The notes beneath the pieces are model-generated. The model saw only the letters and a list, made by a program, of their open reading frames with translations. It searched no databases and was not told where the DNA came from. A stretch of 64,000 nt of DNA from assembly GCA_016946835.1 (NCBI GenBank), contig JACVTC010000044.1:60001-124000 (forward strand), given 5' to 3'. The translations under genes and the position numbers were made by a program. Shown here piece after piece: positions 30,664 through 41,816 of the stretch. Position 1 is the stretch's first letter. The number at the start of each line of letters is the position of its first letter. This DNA comes from Neocallimastix lanati (nom. inval.) (lineage: Eukaryota; Neocallimastigomycota; Neocallimastigomycetes; Neocallimastigales; Neocallimastigaceae).

Positions 30664-32466
30664 TTATTTTCTTTTTTTTGTATTTGCTCCATGTTCTATT
30701 ATGTATTCTATTAAATCTATATTTTTTCTTCCAATTGCTAATAATACTGGTGTTTCACCATATTTATTTTCCATATTTATATCTGCTCTCTTTTCTACTA
30801 AGTATTCTATTACATCTATATTTCCATAGCTAATTGCATAAAATAATGGTGTTTCACCATATCTATTTTCTTTATTTATAACAGCTCCATGTTTTACTAA
30901 ATATTTTACTATATCTATATTTTCTTTGCTAACTGCATTAAATAATGGTGTTTCACCATATCTACCTTCTTTATTTATATCTGCTCCATGTTCTACTAAG
31001 TACTCTACTAAATCTTTATTTTCGCTTTCACAGACCTCAATTAATGGTGTCTTACCATCTCTACTTTCTTTATTTATATCTGCTCCTTTTTCTACTAAGT
31101 ATTTTACTAAATCTTTTTTTCCAATTTCACATGCATTAAATAATGGTGTTTCACTATTTTTATTTTCTTTATGTATATCTGCTCCATTTTCTATTAGGTA
31201 TTCTACTAAATCTATATTTTCATTTCTAATTGCTATTAATAATGGTGTTGTACCACCTTCACTTTCCTTATTTATAATGGCTTCATGTTCCACTAAATAT
31301 TCAACTAAATCTTTATTTCCACTTGAGCATGCATAAAATAATGGTGTTTCACCATATCTATTTTCTTTATTTATATCTGCTCCATGTTCTACTACTAAGT
31401 ATTTTACCAAATCTTTATTTCCACTTTTAGAGGCATAAAATAATAGTGTTTCACCATTATTATTTTCTTTATTTATAACTGCTCCATGTTCTACTAAATA
31501 TTCTACTATATCTATATTTTCTTTGCTAACTGCATTAAATAATGGTGTTTCCCTACCATATTTTGATTCTTTATTTATATTTGCTCCGTGTTCTACTAAG
31601 TATTCTACTAAATCTTTATTTCTACTTTCACATCCATAAAATAATGGTGTTGTACCATCGCTTTTTTCTTTATTTATAATTGCTCCATGTTCAACTAAAC
31701 ATTCAACTAATTCTTTATTTCCACTTTTACAGGCCTCAAATAATGGTGTTTCACCATCCCAATTTTTTTTATTTATAATTGCTCCATGTTCTACTAAATA
31801 TTCAATTACATCTTTTTTTCCACTTTTACATGCATTAAATAATGGCGTTTCCCTACCATATTTTGATTCTTTATTTATATCTGAGCCATGTTCTACTATA
31901 TATTCTACTAAATCTTTATTTCCACTTTTACATGCATAAAATAATGGTGTTTCATCATAATCAGTCTCTTCATTTATATCTGCTCCATTTTCTACTAGGT
32001 ATTCTACTAAATCTTTATTTCCACTTTCACACACATCAAATAAAAGTACTTCTCTATCCTTATAAAATACTTTTTTTGGATCTACTTCATGTTTTACTAA
32101 AAATTTTAATAAATTTTTATTCCCATTTTCAATTATATAAGTATTAATCAATGAAAAATCAAACTGTCTTTTAAAACCTACTTTAATTTTATATTTATCT
32201 TTAGAAATTTCATAATTTAGATTCTTGATAGGTTTTTTATTTTTATATAGAAAAAGTAAATATTTAATAAATTTATTATCATAAAACTTTGAAATCTCAA
32301 AAAATTTTTTTAGTTTCCATATATTTGAATTTTTTAATAATTTTTTTATTTCAGAAGAAGTAATATATATATCGTTTTCTAGATTATTTGTTATAGTTTT
32401 TAATCTTTTAGATGTATGTCCATTATCATTATATTCTTCAGAATTTATAATTTCTCTTCTTTTCAT
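30664..32466 (-). CDS. Ankyrin-repeat protein, 600 aa
   Basis: A single open frame from ATG at 32466. Residues 1 to about 105 form the family N-terminal region: basic YNDNGHTSKRLKT, then ITSSEIKKLL.., KFFEISKFYDNKFIKYLLFL. It is followed by about 14 tandem 33-aa ANK repeats of the type ETPLFYACKSGNKDLVEYLV..GADINKE (one is 34 aa, with LVVEH). No signal peptide or membrane segment is present. ANK repeats bind proteins, and KRLK may be a nuclear-import signal (inference). The start differs from its paralogs: an extra A after AAGAGA puts the family start MNN out of frame, and an overlapping ATG created by TAT to CAT restores it. The C-terminus ends early (..HGANTKKRK) at a homopolymer frameshift. 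Partner unknown. Confidence 0.8.
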   Translation of the reverse strand: MKRREIINSEEYNDNGHTSKRLKTITNNLENDIYITSSEIKKLLKNSNIWKLKKFFEISKFYDNKFIKYLLFLYKNKKPIKNLNYEISKDKYKIKVGFKRQFDFSLINTYIIENGNKNLLKFLVKHEVDPKKVFYKDREVLLFDVCESGNKDLVEYLVENGADINEETDYDETPLFYACKSGNKDLVEYIVEHGSDINKESKYGRETPLFNACKSGKKDVIEYLVEHGAIINKKNWDGETPLFEACKSGNKELVECLVEHGAIINKEKSDGTTPLFYGCESRNKDLVEYLVEHGANINKESKYGRETPLFNAVSKENIDIVEYLVEHGAVINKENNNGETLLFYASKSGNKDLVKYLVVEHGADINKENRYGETPLFYACSSGNKDLVEYLVEHEAIINKESEGGTTPLLIAIRNENIDLVEYLIENGADIHKENKNSETPLFNACEIGKKDLVKYLVEKGADINKESRDGKTPLIEVCESENKDLVEYLVEHGADINKEGRYGETPLFNAVSKENIDIVKYLVKHGAVINKENRYGETPLFYAISYGNIDVIEYLVEKRADINMENKYGETPVLLAIGRKNIDLIEYIIEHGANTKKRK

Positions 32467-32689
32467 GATTATTCATATTACTCGTATTTGATACTTCGTT
32501 TTAATATTATTTTTTATATTTTAAACTTTTCTAAAATTTTTTTTATTTCAATAAATATATTTTATAATTGTAATATCTATTATTTATTTAATATATATAT
32601 TATTATATTATTAAATTTTTTAAAATAAAAAAGAAAAATAAATAAAAAAAAATATAAAGATAAAATAAAAAAAAAAAAAAAAAAGGAAT

Positions 32690-32885
32690 ACCTTTATATT
32701 TATATTATAAATTTATTTAATTAAAATCAACTATGTAATACAAAATATAAAATTTACAATTATATATGAGATGATTGGAATAATAAAAAAAATAAAAAAA
32801 AAAAAAATAAAAATAAAATTTAAAAATATTCAATCAATCAAAAATAAAAAATTATTTATTTATGTCCGAAACAAAAAATATATTT
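32690..32885 (-). promoter_or_regulatory. Conserved upstream block of ANK units
   Basis: GGAATACCTTTATATTTATA.., AATTAAAATCAACTATGTAA.., GAGATGATTGGAATAA.. and TTATGTCCGAAAC (plus-strand reading) occur in this order 220-420 bp upstream of the ATG. The same ordered block appears near 42090, 46545, 52024, 56395, 57475, 58800 and 62625, once per ANK unit. It probably holds promoter elements (inference from conservation in fast-changing DNA). Confidence 0.45.
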
Positions 32886-33278
32886 ATATTTAATATATAT
32901 TTTTATATTTTCTAATTTTATAATTAATTAATTAATTAATTAATTATCTAATTTTATTAAAAATATTAATAATTAAAATTTTATTTATTATAATAATTAT
33001 AAATTAATGAAATTAATTCTATTTAAATAAAATAAAATAAAATATAATAAAAAAAAAAAATAAAAGAAAACAAAAAAAGAAAAAAGAAAAAATTTAAAGA
33101 CTATTTATCATTTACTTATTATTTATCTATATATTGCATCATGTACTATTTCTTTTATTCTTTTTTACTACTTTTACACATTTTATCTAAAGAAAAGAAA
33201 AGAAAAATATTAATATAGTATTGTAAAAAAATACAAAAAAAAAAAAAAAAAAGAGAGAGGGAGAGTGAGAGAAAGAAA

Positions 33279-34068
33279 GTTAACGAAGTTAAATTATATA
33301 GAATTTTCTTAGATCAAAGTGGAGTTGATGCTTTAGTCACTTTAACTGGTCTTGAAACTATTGAATTTGTCGATTGTGACTACGATTCTTCTGATTTAAA
33401 GTATTGCGATGTCAAGAATGGTTGCCAACCTCTATATGGTGAATGTACTGATACTTCCAGAACAATGTGGTAAAGGTATAGGTAGCTGTGCTGAAGGATA
33501 CTGTTGTAGTAAGTATGGTTGGTGTGGAAAATCTGATAAATATTGTAAGATAGATAAGGGTTGCCAATCTGACTATGGTTCTTGTAAGACTGAAACTGAA
33601 GGAAACACTGACAGATGTGGTAAAGGTTTTGGTCGATGTACCGAAGGATACTGCTGTAGTAAGTATGGTTGGTGTGGCAAGAGTGAAAAGTACTGTGGAG
33701 CAGGTTGTCAATCAGAATTTGGTAAATGTAATGAAGTTATTAGTACTAATGAAAGATGTTGTAGTAAATATGGTAAATGTCCAAAAGGTGAATGCTGTAG
33801 TAAGTATGGTTGGTGTGGAATTTCTAGTAAATACTGTAATATTAGTGAAGGCTGTCAATCAGAATTTGGAACCTGCATAGCAAAGAAGACCATTACTAAG
33901 ACCACTACTAAGAAAGCTATTAGTAAATCTAATAATGGAAGATGTGGTAAAAATTATGGCAAATGACCTCATGGTGAATGCTGTAGTAAATATGGTTACT
34001 GTGGTACTTCCACAAAATGCTGTAAAAAGAGTTCTGGATGTCAATCACGTTATGGAAAATGTTGGTAA
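33279..34068 (+). pseudogene. Chimeric pseudogene: LRR-CBM18 exon-8 fragment fused to a multi-CBM18 gene
   Basis: 33279-33400 reads NEVKLYRIFLDQSGVDALVT..CDYDSSDLK, a piece of LRR block 2. It is fused in frame to YCDVKNGCQPLYGEC, the end of a CBM18. A +1 frameshift near 33465 leads into three complete CBM18 modules (CGKGIGSC.., CGKGFGRC.., CCSKYGKC..), each with CCSKYGWCG, whose Trp is the classical hevein sugar-binding residue. A Lys/Thr linker and a further module broken by TGA at 33964, in place of a conserved Cys, follow. The last module ends at 34068. No TATA box, signal peptide or exon 1 is visible upstream, only a GA-rich run. It therefore records a family with at least five CBM18 modules. 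Confidence 0.75.
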
Positions 34069-34281
34069 ATCTATTAATTAAAATAAAAAAAAAATAAAAG
34101 AATAAAAATAGGTATTATTACAATTTATCGCTTTTATTAATAATTTAAAATTTTTAATATACAAAAAAAAAAAAAAAAATTTTTTTTGTTTACATTAAAT
34201 TTGTAGTAATATTTTAATTTATTTTATTTATTACCAATATTTTAATCTATTATTATAATTTAATAATTTAATATTTCTTTA

Positions 34282-34332
<51 letters not shown>

Positions 34333-35203
34333 AAAAAAGTAATTTTTAAATCTATTATTAACTTTTTGAAATCTATTAATTGAATTTTGATAACATATAT
34401 AAAAATAATTTATATTATATAACAATAATTAATTAAAATTAAAATTATAATTTAATTAATAATTTTTTAAGAAAAATTTATTTAATCAAATAAAATTATT
34501 TATAAATTTCAAAATTTTTTATAATTTTGTACTATTGATTTTAATTAATTTTTTTTTTTTTTTTTTTTTTTTTAGTTTCGTGTATATTATTTTTTTTTAA
34601 TTATAAACATTATAATAGTATTAGCATTGCAATAATTAAAATATATGTAATATATATATTATATTACTTTTATTATTTTTTTTTTCTATTTTTATTTTCT
34701 AATTATTTGTATCGCCATCTTCATTAGTATTTCCCTGAAAGGGATATAATTTATCTTTAATTTATAATAATAAATTGGAAATTTCAACTACTAGGTTGAG
34801 GAATTTACTCTCAATATAAAACTGATTCTATAGTACAAGGAAATAGTTCAATGGCATTGAAATATTTTATATTTATATTTTTATAAATAATTGTGTTAAA
34901 GGAATTTTTGAAAACTTGGATATATTATATATATATATATATATTTTTTTTTTATTTGTTTTATTTTTTTTTACTTGTTTTATTTTTTTTTATTTGTTTT
35001 ATTTTTATTTATTTTTATTTATTTTATTTGTTTTTTATTTATTTTATTTTTATTTATTTATTTAAGGATTATTTTGGTTAATAATACATTTTATAAATAT
35101 AATTCTAACAAACTGGTTCGATCTAGCCTTTTATGACCCATTTTCCAGGTTTTTTTTTTTTTAAGAAATATAATGGTTAGGGTTACAGATTAAGTATGGA
35201 ATG
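34069..35203. other. Gene-free spacer
   Basis: AT-rich DNA with poly(A) near 34290-34330 and poly(T) near 34552. A somewhat more G+C-rich stretch at 34710-34860 and at 35100-35200 (including GGTTAGGGTTACAG) has no recognisable product. Confidence 0.5.
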
Positions 35204-35400
35204 TAGTGCATTTCGCAAAGTGGCTTATAAATAATTTAAAATAAAGCTATACATTTTTAAGATATTCTATACAATCATAAATCAATATATAAATTTTTAT
35301 TATTTTAAAAGAAATAATAATATGTTCTATTAAAAAATAATTATAAAAAATTATTTTTACAGTTGATTATTAATAAATTATATTTAAATTATATAATAAC
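35204..35400. repeat. Dispersed repeat related to 8515-8690, beginning with GTGCATTTCGCAAA
   Basis: TAAATAATTTAAAATAAAGC and AAAAGAAATAATAATAT are shared with the 8.5-kb copy. Its left edge GTGCATTTCGCAAAGTGGCTT carries the same CATTTCGCAAA motif that forms the ends of the element at 53253-54240. Confidence 0.5.
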
Positions 35401-35659
35401 GATGTTCTTTTTTTTTTCTTATAAATATTTATTTTTTTTTTTTAAAGGCAATATTATTATTAATTACGTTATGATATAACTCTGGTTCGTTTTATCTCTT
35501 TTAGGGAAAAGCTTTATAAATTGTTTATGTTATGTATTAATATAATTTTATTCATATATGCATCTATTCAATTTTATAAGTTCATGTTGCTAATATTATT
35601 AAATGACTTTTATATAATAAAAATAAATATTTAAAATGGCAAAAACGATGTTAGAAAGA

Positions 35660-36030
35660 AGAAACTTAAAAAAAAAAAGTATTCTTCATATAATATTCTT
35701 TAATTATAAACTATTTTAAAATAATAGGAATTAATTATTTAGCTAAATATCATAAAGTCTAATATAAATATTAAAATATTTATAATAATAATAACATATA
35801 AAAAAATAATAAAAAATATATATAATAATTAAAATGAAAATAAAACTTTATTTACATATTTAAATAACATAAAATTTATGTTATATTATATAGAATTTAT
35901 GATATTACATAAATTTATTTTATATCACGCTATTTTAAAATCATATAATAAATCATATGATAATTAATCAAATGAATTAATTTAATGCATTATTAATTTA
36001 TTTTATGTGAATGAGTAATAAAATAATTTT
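35660..36030. repeat. Dispersed AT-rich repeat, copy 2 (partner of 1-440)
   Basis: Matches 10-440 over about 350 bp with short indels, including the AAAATTTATGTTATATTATA and ACATAAATTTATTTTATATC stretches. Non-coding. Confidence 0.65.
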
Positions 36031-36629
36031 ATTAATTAATAACATAAATGAATGCATGAAATAATAATAATAATAAAAAAAAAAGAAATAAATTTATTAG
36101 AAAAAGAAAAAAAAAAATTTACTTATATCTTTATAAATGTATATATATATTTTTTAATAAAATTTAATTTATTATTATTATTATTTATTATTATTATTAT
36201 TTATTATTATTATTTATTATTATTTATTAATATTTCTTTTTGGTGGAACTTTAGTTTTAGTTAAAATAAAAATAAAAATAAATGAAAGTAGCTTTAATTC
36301 AATACTTTGGAAAAGAGACTTTTAAAATGATCATTATTATAAAAAAAAAAAAAAAAAAAATAAAAGAAAGTATAAAATATGCTATTTTATTTTATTTTTT
36401 TATTTTTTATTTTTTTTAAATAAATCTCAATTACTAAATTAATGTTTAATAATGTAAATTATTATAATACTTATTTAATTTATTATAAAATTTATTTTAA
36501 AATTTTATATTATTTATTTATTTTTTATTTAATTATTAAAATTAGAAAAATTTCAATTAACATTTAAAAAGAAAATGCAAATATTTTTTTTTTTTTTTTT
36601 TTTTTTTTGTTTATTAAAACAATTATATT
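36031..36629. other. Gene-free AT-rich spacer
   Basis: Contains TTATTATTATT runs near 36170-36230, then CTTTTTGGTGGAACTTTAGTTTTAG (about 36236-36260), which resembles the LINE ORF2 stretch CTTCTTGGTGGAACTTTAGTTTTAAA at 6954 and may be a minute LINE scrap. Nothing else is recognised. Confidence 0.4.
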
Positions 36630-37110
36630 ATTTATCAAGTACTACTAAATATTCAACTAAATCTTTACTTCCACTTTTAATTAACTTAAATAAAAAAATA
36701 TAGTATTGCCTATAATAATGGTGTTTCACCATCTTTATTTTCTATTTATTTATAACCTGCTCCATGTTCTATTAAATATTCAATTAAATCGTTATTTCCA
36801 CTTTCATATGCATAAAATAATGAAGTTATACCATTTTTATTTTTTATATTTATATCTGTTCCATGTTCTACTAAGCACTCTACAAAATCTTTATTTCCTT
36901 TTCGACTTCCATAATAATGGTGTTTCACCATGTTTATTTCTTATATTTATATCTGCTCCATGTTCTAATAAATATTCAACTAAATCTTTTTTTCAATAAA
37001 ATAAAATGATGGTGTTTCACCATTCTTATTTTTTTTATTTATATCAGTTCCATGTTCTACTAAACATTCAATTAAATCTTTATTTCCACTTTTCCAGACC
37101 TTGAATAATG

Positions 37111-37150
<40 letters not shown>

Positions 37151-37432
37151 TTTATTTTCTTTATTTATATCTTTTCTATTTTCTACAAATTATTCTACTA
37201 AATCTTTATTTTCACTTCTAATTGCTTTTAATAATGGTGTTTCATCATTTTTAGTTTCTTTATTTATATCTATTTTATGTTTTACTACTAAGTATTTTAT
37301 TAAATCTTTTTTTCCACTTTCACAAGCCTTAAATAATGGTGTTCTACCATATTTATTTTCTTTATTTATATCTACACCACTGTCTATTAAGTATACTACT
37401 AAATCTTTATTTCCACTTTTACATTATTTTTT
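36630..37432 (-). pseudogene. ANK pseudogene, internal fragment
   Basis: The minus strand shows six or seven decayed ANK repeats (NGITSLFYAYESGNNDLIEY.., KYGRTPLFKACESGKKD..) with several frameshifts. One is at a run of about 35 T at 37112-37147 inside a repeat. There is no N-terminal domain and no start. Confidence 0.72.
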
Positions 37433-37439
37433 TTAATAA

Positions 37440-38534
37440 TTATAATTGATAGTTATAAAAGTTATCACTTATGTATTTAAAATATATATAATCATATTTT
37501 TTAAAATATAAAAAATAATAAAAAAAAAAAAAAAAGGAAAAGAAATTTTCAATTTTTTTGTTTTTTAATATAAAATTTATTTTAAATATATATTTTTTTA
37601 TTTTAATTATTACTAAAAATTTTATTAGTTTGAAAGTCTTAACAAAATTTTTTTAAAAAAAAAAAAAAAAAAAAAAATTTATTTAGGTTTTTAATTTAAG
37701 TAAAATCATGTCAGAAAAATAATTTACTATTTAGTCATGAGAAAAGAGAAATTGATATCCTTAAAAAAAAAAAAAATTAAAAAAAAAGAAGAAAAAGAAA
37801 AATTAGATAATAATATTATTAAAAAAAAAAAAAAATGAAAAATAAAAAATGGTTATTTTATGGGTGAGATGCCATTACTAATTTTTTTAAAAATTAAATA
37901 AAATAAAAAAAAAAAAAAATTAAATAAAAAATTTTTTATTGGTGAAATTATCTCTCGCTTAAAAAAAAAAAAAAAAAAAATCATATGTTTTATGCGATTT
38001 TAAAATATAAAGATAATGTTATACAAAAAAAGATAAAAATAAAAAAATAAAAATAAAAATAAAAGTAATAATAAAAAAGAATTTATAAGAACATTCATTA
38101 ATAGATATTACCAAAGAAATAAAAAAAAATATGTAGGAAGGAAATATAAATTCAATTAAATAAAAATTATTCTTATTCTTATTCTTATTCTTATTCTTAT
38201 TATTATTATTTAAATATAATAATACTTATATTTATTTACATATTTATTTTTTTTTTTATTTCTATTTTATAATTATATTTATTTACATATTTATTTTTTT
38301 TTATTTCTATTTTATAATTATATTTATTTACATATTTATTTTTTTTTTTATTTCTATTTGATAATTAATTCATAATCTTATAATATAATATCTAAATAAT
38401 TAAACAAAAAAAAAAAATTTTTTTTTATATAAAAATAAAATATACAATCAGGAAAAAAAAAAATTCTACCTTTTAAAATTTATAACTATCTTAAATAAAA
38501 AAAAATATAATAATAATAATAATAATAATAAAAA
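37440..38534. repeat. Segmental duplication shared with 48190-49490
   Basis: Both spacers contain TCATGTCAGAAA..TTTAGTCATGAGAAAA (37706 and 48360), GAAATTATCTCTC (37946 and 48556), and ATATTACCAAAGAAAT..GGAAATATAAATTCAATTAA (38105 and 48830), in the same order. A triplet or hexamer microsatellite follows ((ATTCTT)n here, (ATT)n there). Both lie just beyond the 3' end of an ANK unit. No gene is visible. Confidence 0.65.
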
Positions 38535-38990
38535 TTTAATCCATATTTCAATTTTATATTTATTTATTACTTTTATTTATTTTTATTTATTTTAATTTTT
38601 TTTATTAATTTTAAAATCTATTTATTAAATAATAATTAAATATTATATTTATATAAATACATAAAAAAAAAAAAAAAAAAATCATAATTTATTTAATATA
38701 TATATTTTTAAATATTTTAATTTTTTTAAATTTTTTATTTTAATAATTAATTATTGTATAAAAAATTTTTTTTATTAAACTTACATAATTTAATGGGATT
38801 CTTACAAATTCATTTTTTTTTATTTACATCTACACTATGCTTTATTAAATATTCTCCTAATTCTTTTTTACTACTTTTACTGTCCATAAATATATAGAAT
38901 ATTAACTGTTATATCCATTTAGGTTTTATATATATATATTTTTTTTTAAATATTCTATTAAATCTTTATTTCCACTTTCACATGCTAAAA
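38535..38990 (-). pseudogene. Disconnected C-terminal relic of the 39.0-41.8 kb ANK gene, and 3' flank
   Basis: Between 38940 and 38990 the minus strand still reads RTPLILACESGNKDLIEYLK in another frame than the gene. Further left is the conserved ANK-unit 3' flank (AATCCATATTTCAATTTTAT at 38539). No independent gene. Confidence 0.5.
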
Positions 38991-41816
38991 TTAATGGTGT
39001 TCTTTCATATTTATTTTCTTTAATTTATTTTCGTGAATTATATCTACTCCATGTTCTATGAAGAATTCCACAAAATTTCTATTTACACTTCCACAGGCAT
39101 TAAATAATGGTGTTTTACCATTTTTATCTTCCATGTATATATATGCTCCATGTTTTTCTAAATATTCAATTAAATTTTTTTTACCACATTGCGAGACATT
39201 AAATAATGGTATTTCACCATATTTATTTTTTTTATTTATATCTGCTCCATTTTCTACTAAGAATTCTGCAAAATCTTTTTCTCCTAATTTAATTGCTATA
39301 AATAATGGTGTTTCACCATTTCTATTTTCTTTATTTATATCTGCTCCATTTTCTACTAAGAATTCTGCAAAATCTTTTGCTCCTAATTCAATTGCTATTA
39401 ATAATGGTGTTTCACCATCTCTATTTTCTTTATTTATATCTGCTCCATTTTTTACTAAGTATTCTAGCAATTCTTTATTTCCACTGCTAATTGCTTTTAA
39501 AAATGGTGTTTCACCATTTCTATTTTCTTTATTTATATCTGCTCCATTTTCTACTAAGTATTCTAGTAATTTTTTATTTTCATCGCTAATTGCTATTAAT
39601 AATAGTGTTTCACCAAATTTATTTTCTCTATTTAAATCTGCTCCATGTTCTACTAAGAATTCTATAAAATCTTTTTCTTCTAATTCAACTGCTATAAATA
39701 ATGGCGTTTCACCATTTCTATCTTCTTTATTTATATCTGCTCCATTTTCTACTAGGTATTCTGCTAAATCTATATTTTCATTTCTAATTGCTATTAATAA
39801 TGGTGTTTCACCATTTTTATTTTCTTTATTTATATCTGCACCATTTTCTACTAAGTACTCTATTAATTCTTTATTTCCACTGCTAATTGCTATTAATAAT
39901 GGTGTTTCACCATTTCTATTTTCTTTATTTATATCAGCTCCGTGTTCTATTAATACTTCTATTAAATCATTATCTTCTAATTCATAGGCCTTAAATAATG
40001 GTGTTCTACCATATTTATTTTCTTTATTTATATTTGCTCCATTTTCTACTAATATTTCTACTAAATCTTTATTTCCACTTTCACAGGCATAAAATAATGG
40101 TGTTTCACCATCTTCATTTTCTTTATTTATATCTGCTCCAATTACTACTAAGTATTCTAGTAATTCTTTATTTCCACTTTTAATTGCTTTTAATAATGGT
40201 GTTTCACCATATTCACATTCCATATTTATAACTGCTTCACGTTTGATTAAATATTCAACTAAATCTTTATTTCCACTTTCACAGGCATAAAATAATGGTG
40301 TTTCACCATCTTCAGTTTCTTTATTTATAACTGCTCCATGTTCTACCAAATATTCAACTAAATCTTTATTGCCACTTTTACAGGCATTAAGTAATGGTGT
40401 ACTACCATATTTATTTTCTTTATTTATATTTGCTCCATTTTCTACTAAGTATTCAACTAAATCTTTATTTCCACTTTCACAGGCATAAAATAATGGTGTT
40501 TCACCATTTTTATTTTCTTTATTTATATCTGCTTTATTTTCTACTAAATATTCAACTAAATCTTTATTTCCACTTTCACAGGCCTTAAATAATGGTGTTT
40601 TACCATATTTATTTTCTTTATTTATATTTGCTCCATTTTCTACTAAGTATTCAACTAAATCTTTATTTCCACTTTCACAGGCATAAAATAATGGTGTTTC
40701 ACCATTTTTATTTTCTTTATATATAACTGCTCCATGTTCAACCAAATATTCAACTAAATCTTTATTTCCACTTTTACATGAGTTGAATAACGGTGTTTCA
40801 TCATTTTTATTTTCTTTATTTATAACTGCTCCATGCTCTACTAAATATTTAACTAAAATTTTATTGCCTCTTTCACAGGCCATAAATAATGGTGTTTCGT
40901 CATTGTTTTTTTCGTTATTTATAACTGCTCCATTTCTTACCAAATATTCAACTAAATCTTTATTTCCGCTTTTACATGCGTTGAATAATGGCGTTTTACC
41001 ATATTCATTTTTTTTATTTACATCTGCTCCATTTTCTACTAAGTATTTTACTAAATCTTTATTTCCGCTTTTACATGCGTTGAATAATGGTGTTTTTCCA
41101 TATCCATTTTTTTTATTTGTATCTGCTCCATTTTCTACTAAGTATTTTACTATATCTTTATTTCCACTTCTACAGGCATAAAATAATGGTGTTTCGTCAT
41201 CTTCAGTTTCTTTATTTATATCTGCTCCATGCTCTATTAAATATTCTACTAAATCTTTATTTCCACTTTCACATGCATAAAATAATGGTGTTGTACCATA
41301 ATCACTTTCTTCATTTATATCTGCTCCATTTTCTACTAAGAATTCTACTAAATCTTTATTACCACTTTCACACACATCAAATAAAAGTATTTCACTATCC
41401 TTATAAAATATTTTTTTTGTATCTACTCTATGTTTTACTAAAAATTTTAATAAATTTTTATTCCCATTTTCAATTATATAAGTATCAATTAATGAAAAAT
41501 CAAACCATCTTTTAAAATTTAATTTAATTTTATATTTATCTTTAGAAATTTCATAATTTAAATTCTTTATAGGTGTTTTATTTTTATATAGAAAAAGTAA
41601 ACGTTTAATAAATTCATTATCATAAAACTTTGAAATATTAAAAATATTTTTTAATTTCTTTATATTTGAATTCTTTATTAATTCTTTTATTTCAGAAGAA
41701 GTAATATATTTATCATTTTCTTGATCATTTGTTAGAGTTTTTAATCTTTTAGATGTATGTCCATTATCATTATAATCTTCAGATTTTATAATTCTCTTCT
41801 TTTCATAATTATTCAT
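38991..41816 (-). CDS. Ankyrin-repeat protein, 941 aa
   Basis: A single uninterrupted frame from ATG at 41816 (MNNYEKKRIIKSEDYNDNGH). The N-terminal family region (about residues 1-115) contains KRLKT and ISKFYDNEFIKRLLFLYKNK. It is followed by about 24 tandem 33-aa ANK repeats with consensus GETPLFYACESGNKDLVEYL and VENGADINKENK. No signal peptide or transmembrane helix. Neighbouring repeats are nearly identical in DNA, so repeat number may vary and assembly collapse is possible. The last residues (LKKINMKEHH) are out of frame with the ancestral continuation. It is the longest ANK gene here and close in plan to the one at 59594-62395. The binding partner and process are unknown. Confidence 0.82.
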   Translation of the reverse strand: MNNYEKKRIIKSEDYNDNGHTSKRLKTLTNDQENDKYITSSEIKELIKNSNIKKLKNIFNISKFYDNEFIKRLLFLYKNKTPIKNLNYEISKDKYKIKLNFKRWFDFSLIDTYIIENGNKNLLKFLVKHRVDTKKIFYKDSEILLFDVCESGNKDLVEFLVENGADINEESDYGTTPLFYACESGNKDLVEYLIEHGADINKETEDDETPLFYACRSGNKDIVKYLVENGADTNKKNGYGKTPLFNACKSGNKDLVKYLVENGADVNKKNEYGKTPLFNACKSGNKDLVEYLVRNGAVINNEKNNDETPLFMACERGNKILVKYLVEHGAVINKENKNDETPLFNSCKSGNKDLVEYLVEHGAVIYKENKNGETPLFYACESGNKDLVEYLVENGANINKENKYGKTPLFKACESGNKDLVEYLVENKADINKENKNGETPLFYACESGNKDLVEYLVENGANINKENKYGSTPLLNACKSGNKDLVEYLVEHGAVINKETEDGETPLFYACESGNKDLVEYLIKREAVINMECEYGETPLLKAIKSGNKELLEYLVVIGADINKENEDGETPLFYACESGNKDLVEILVENGANINKENKYGRTPLFKAYELEDNDLIEVLIEHGADINKENRNGETPLLIAISSGNKELIEYLVENGADINKENKNGETPLLIAIRNENIDLAEYLVENGADINKEDRNGETPLFIAVELEEKDFIEFLVEHGADLNRENKFGETLLLIAISDENKKLLEYLVENGADINKENRNGETPFLKAISSGNKELLEYLVKNGADINKENRDGETPLLIAIELGAKDFAEFLVENGADINKENRNGETPLFIAIKLGEKDFAEFLVENGADINKKNKYGEIPLFNVSQCGKKNLIEYLEKHGAYIYMEDKNGKTPLFNACGSVNRNFVEFFIEHGVDIIHENKLKKINMKEHH

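Noticed and set aside
35160-35190. Telomere-like GGTTAGGGTTACAG
   Set aside because: Only one and a half TTAGGG units, no array; chance is sufficient.
39058-41515. Plus-strand ORFs antisense to the ANK genes (for example 309 and 142 aa)
   Set aside because: They repeat every 99 bp exactly opposite the ANK repeats (NNGVSPFLFSLFISAP pattern), so they are shadows of the minus-strand genes. The same holds at 30926, 44994, 50056, 51508 and 60028.
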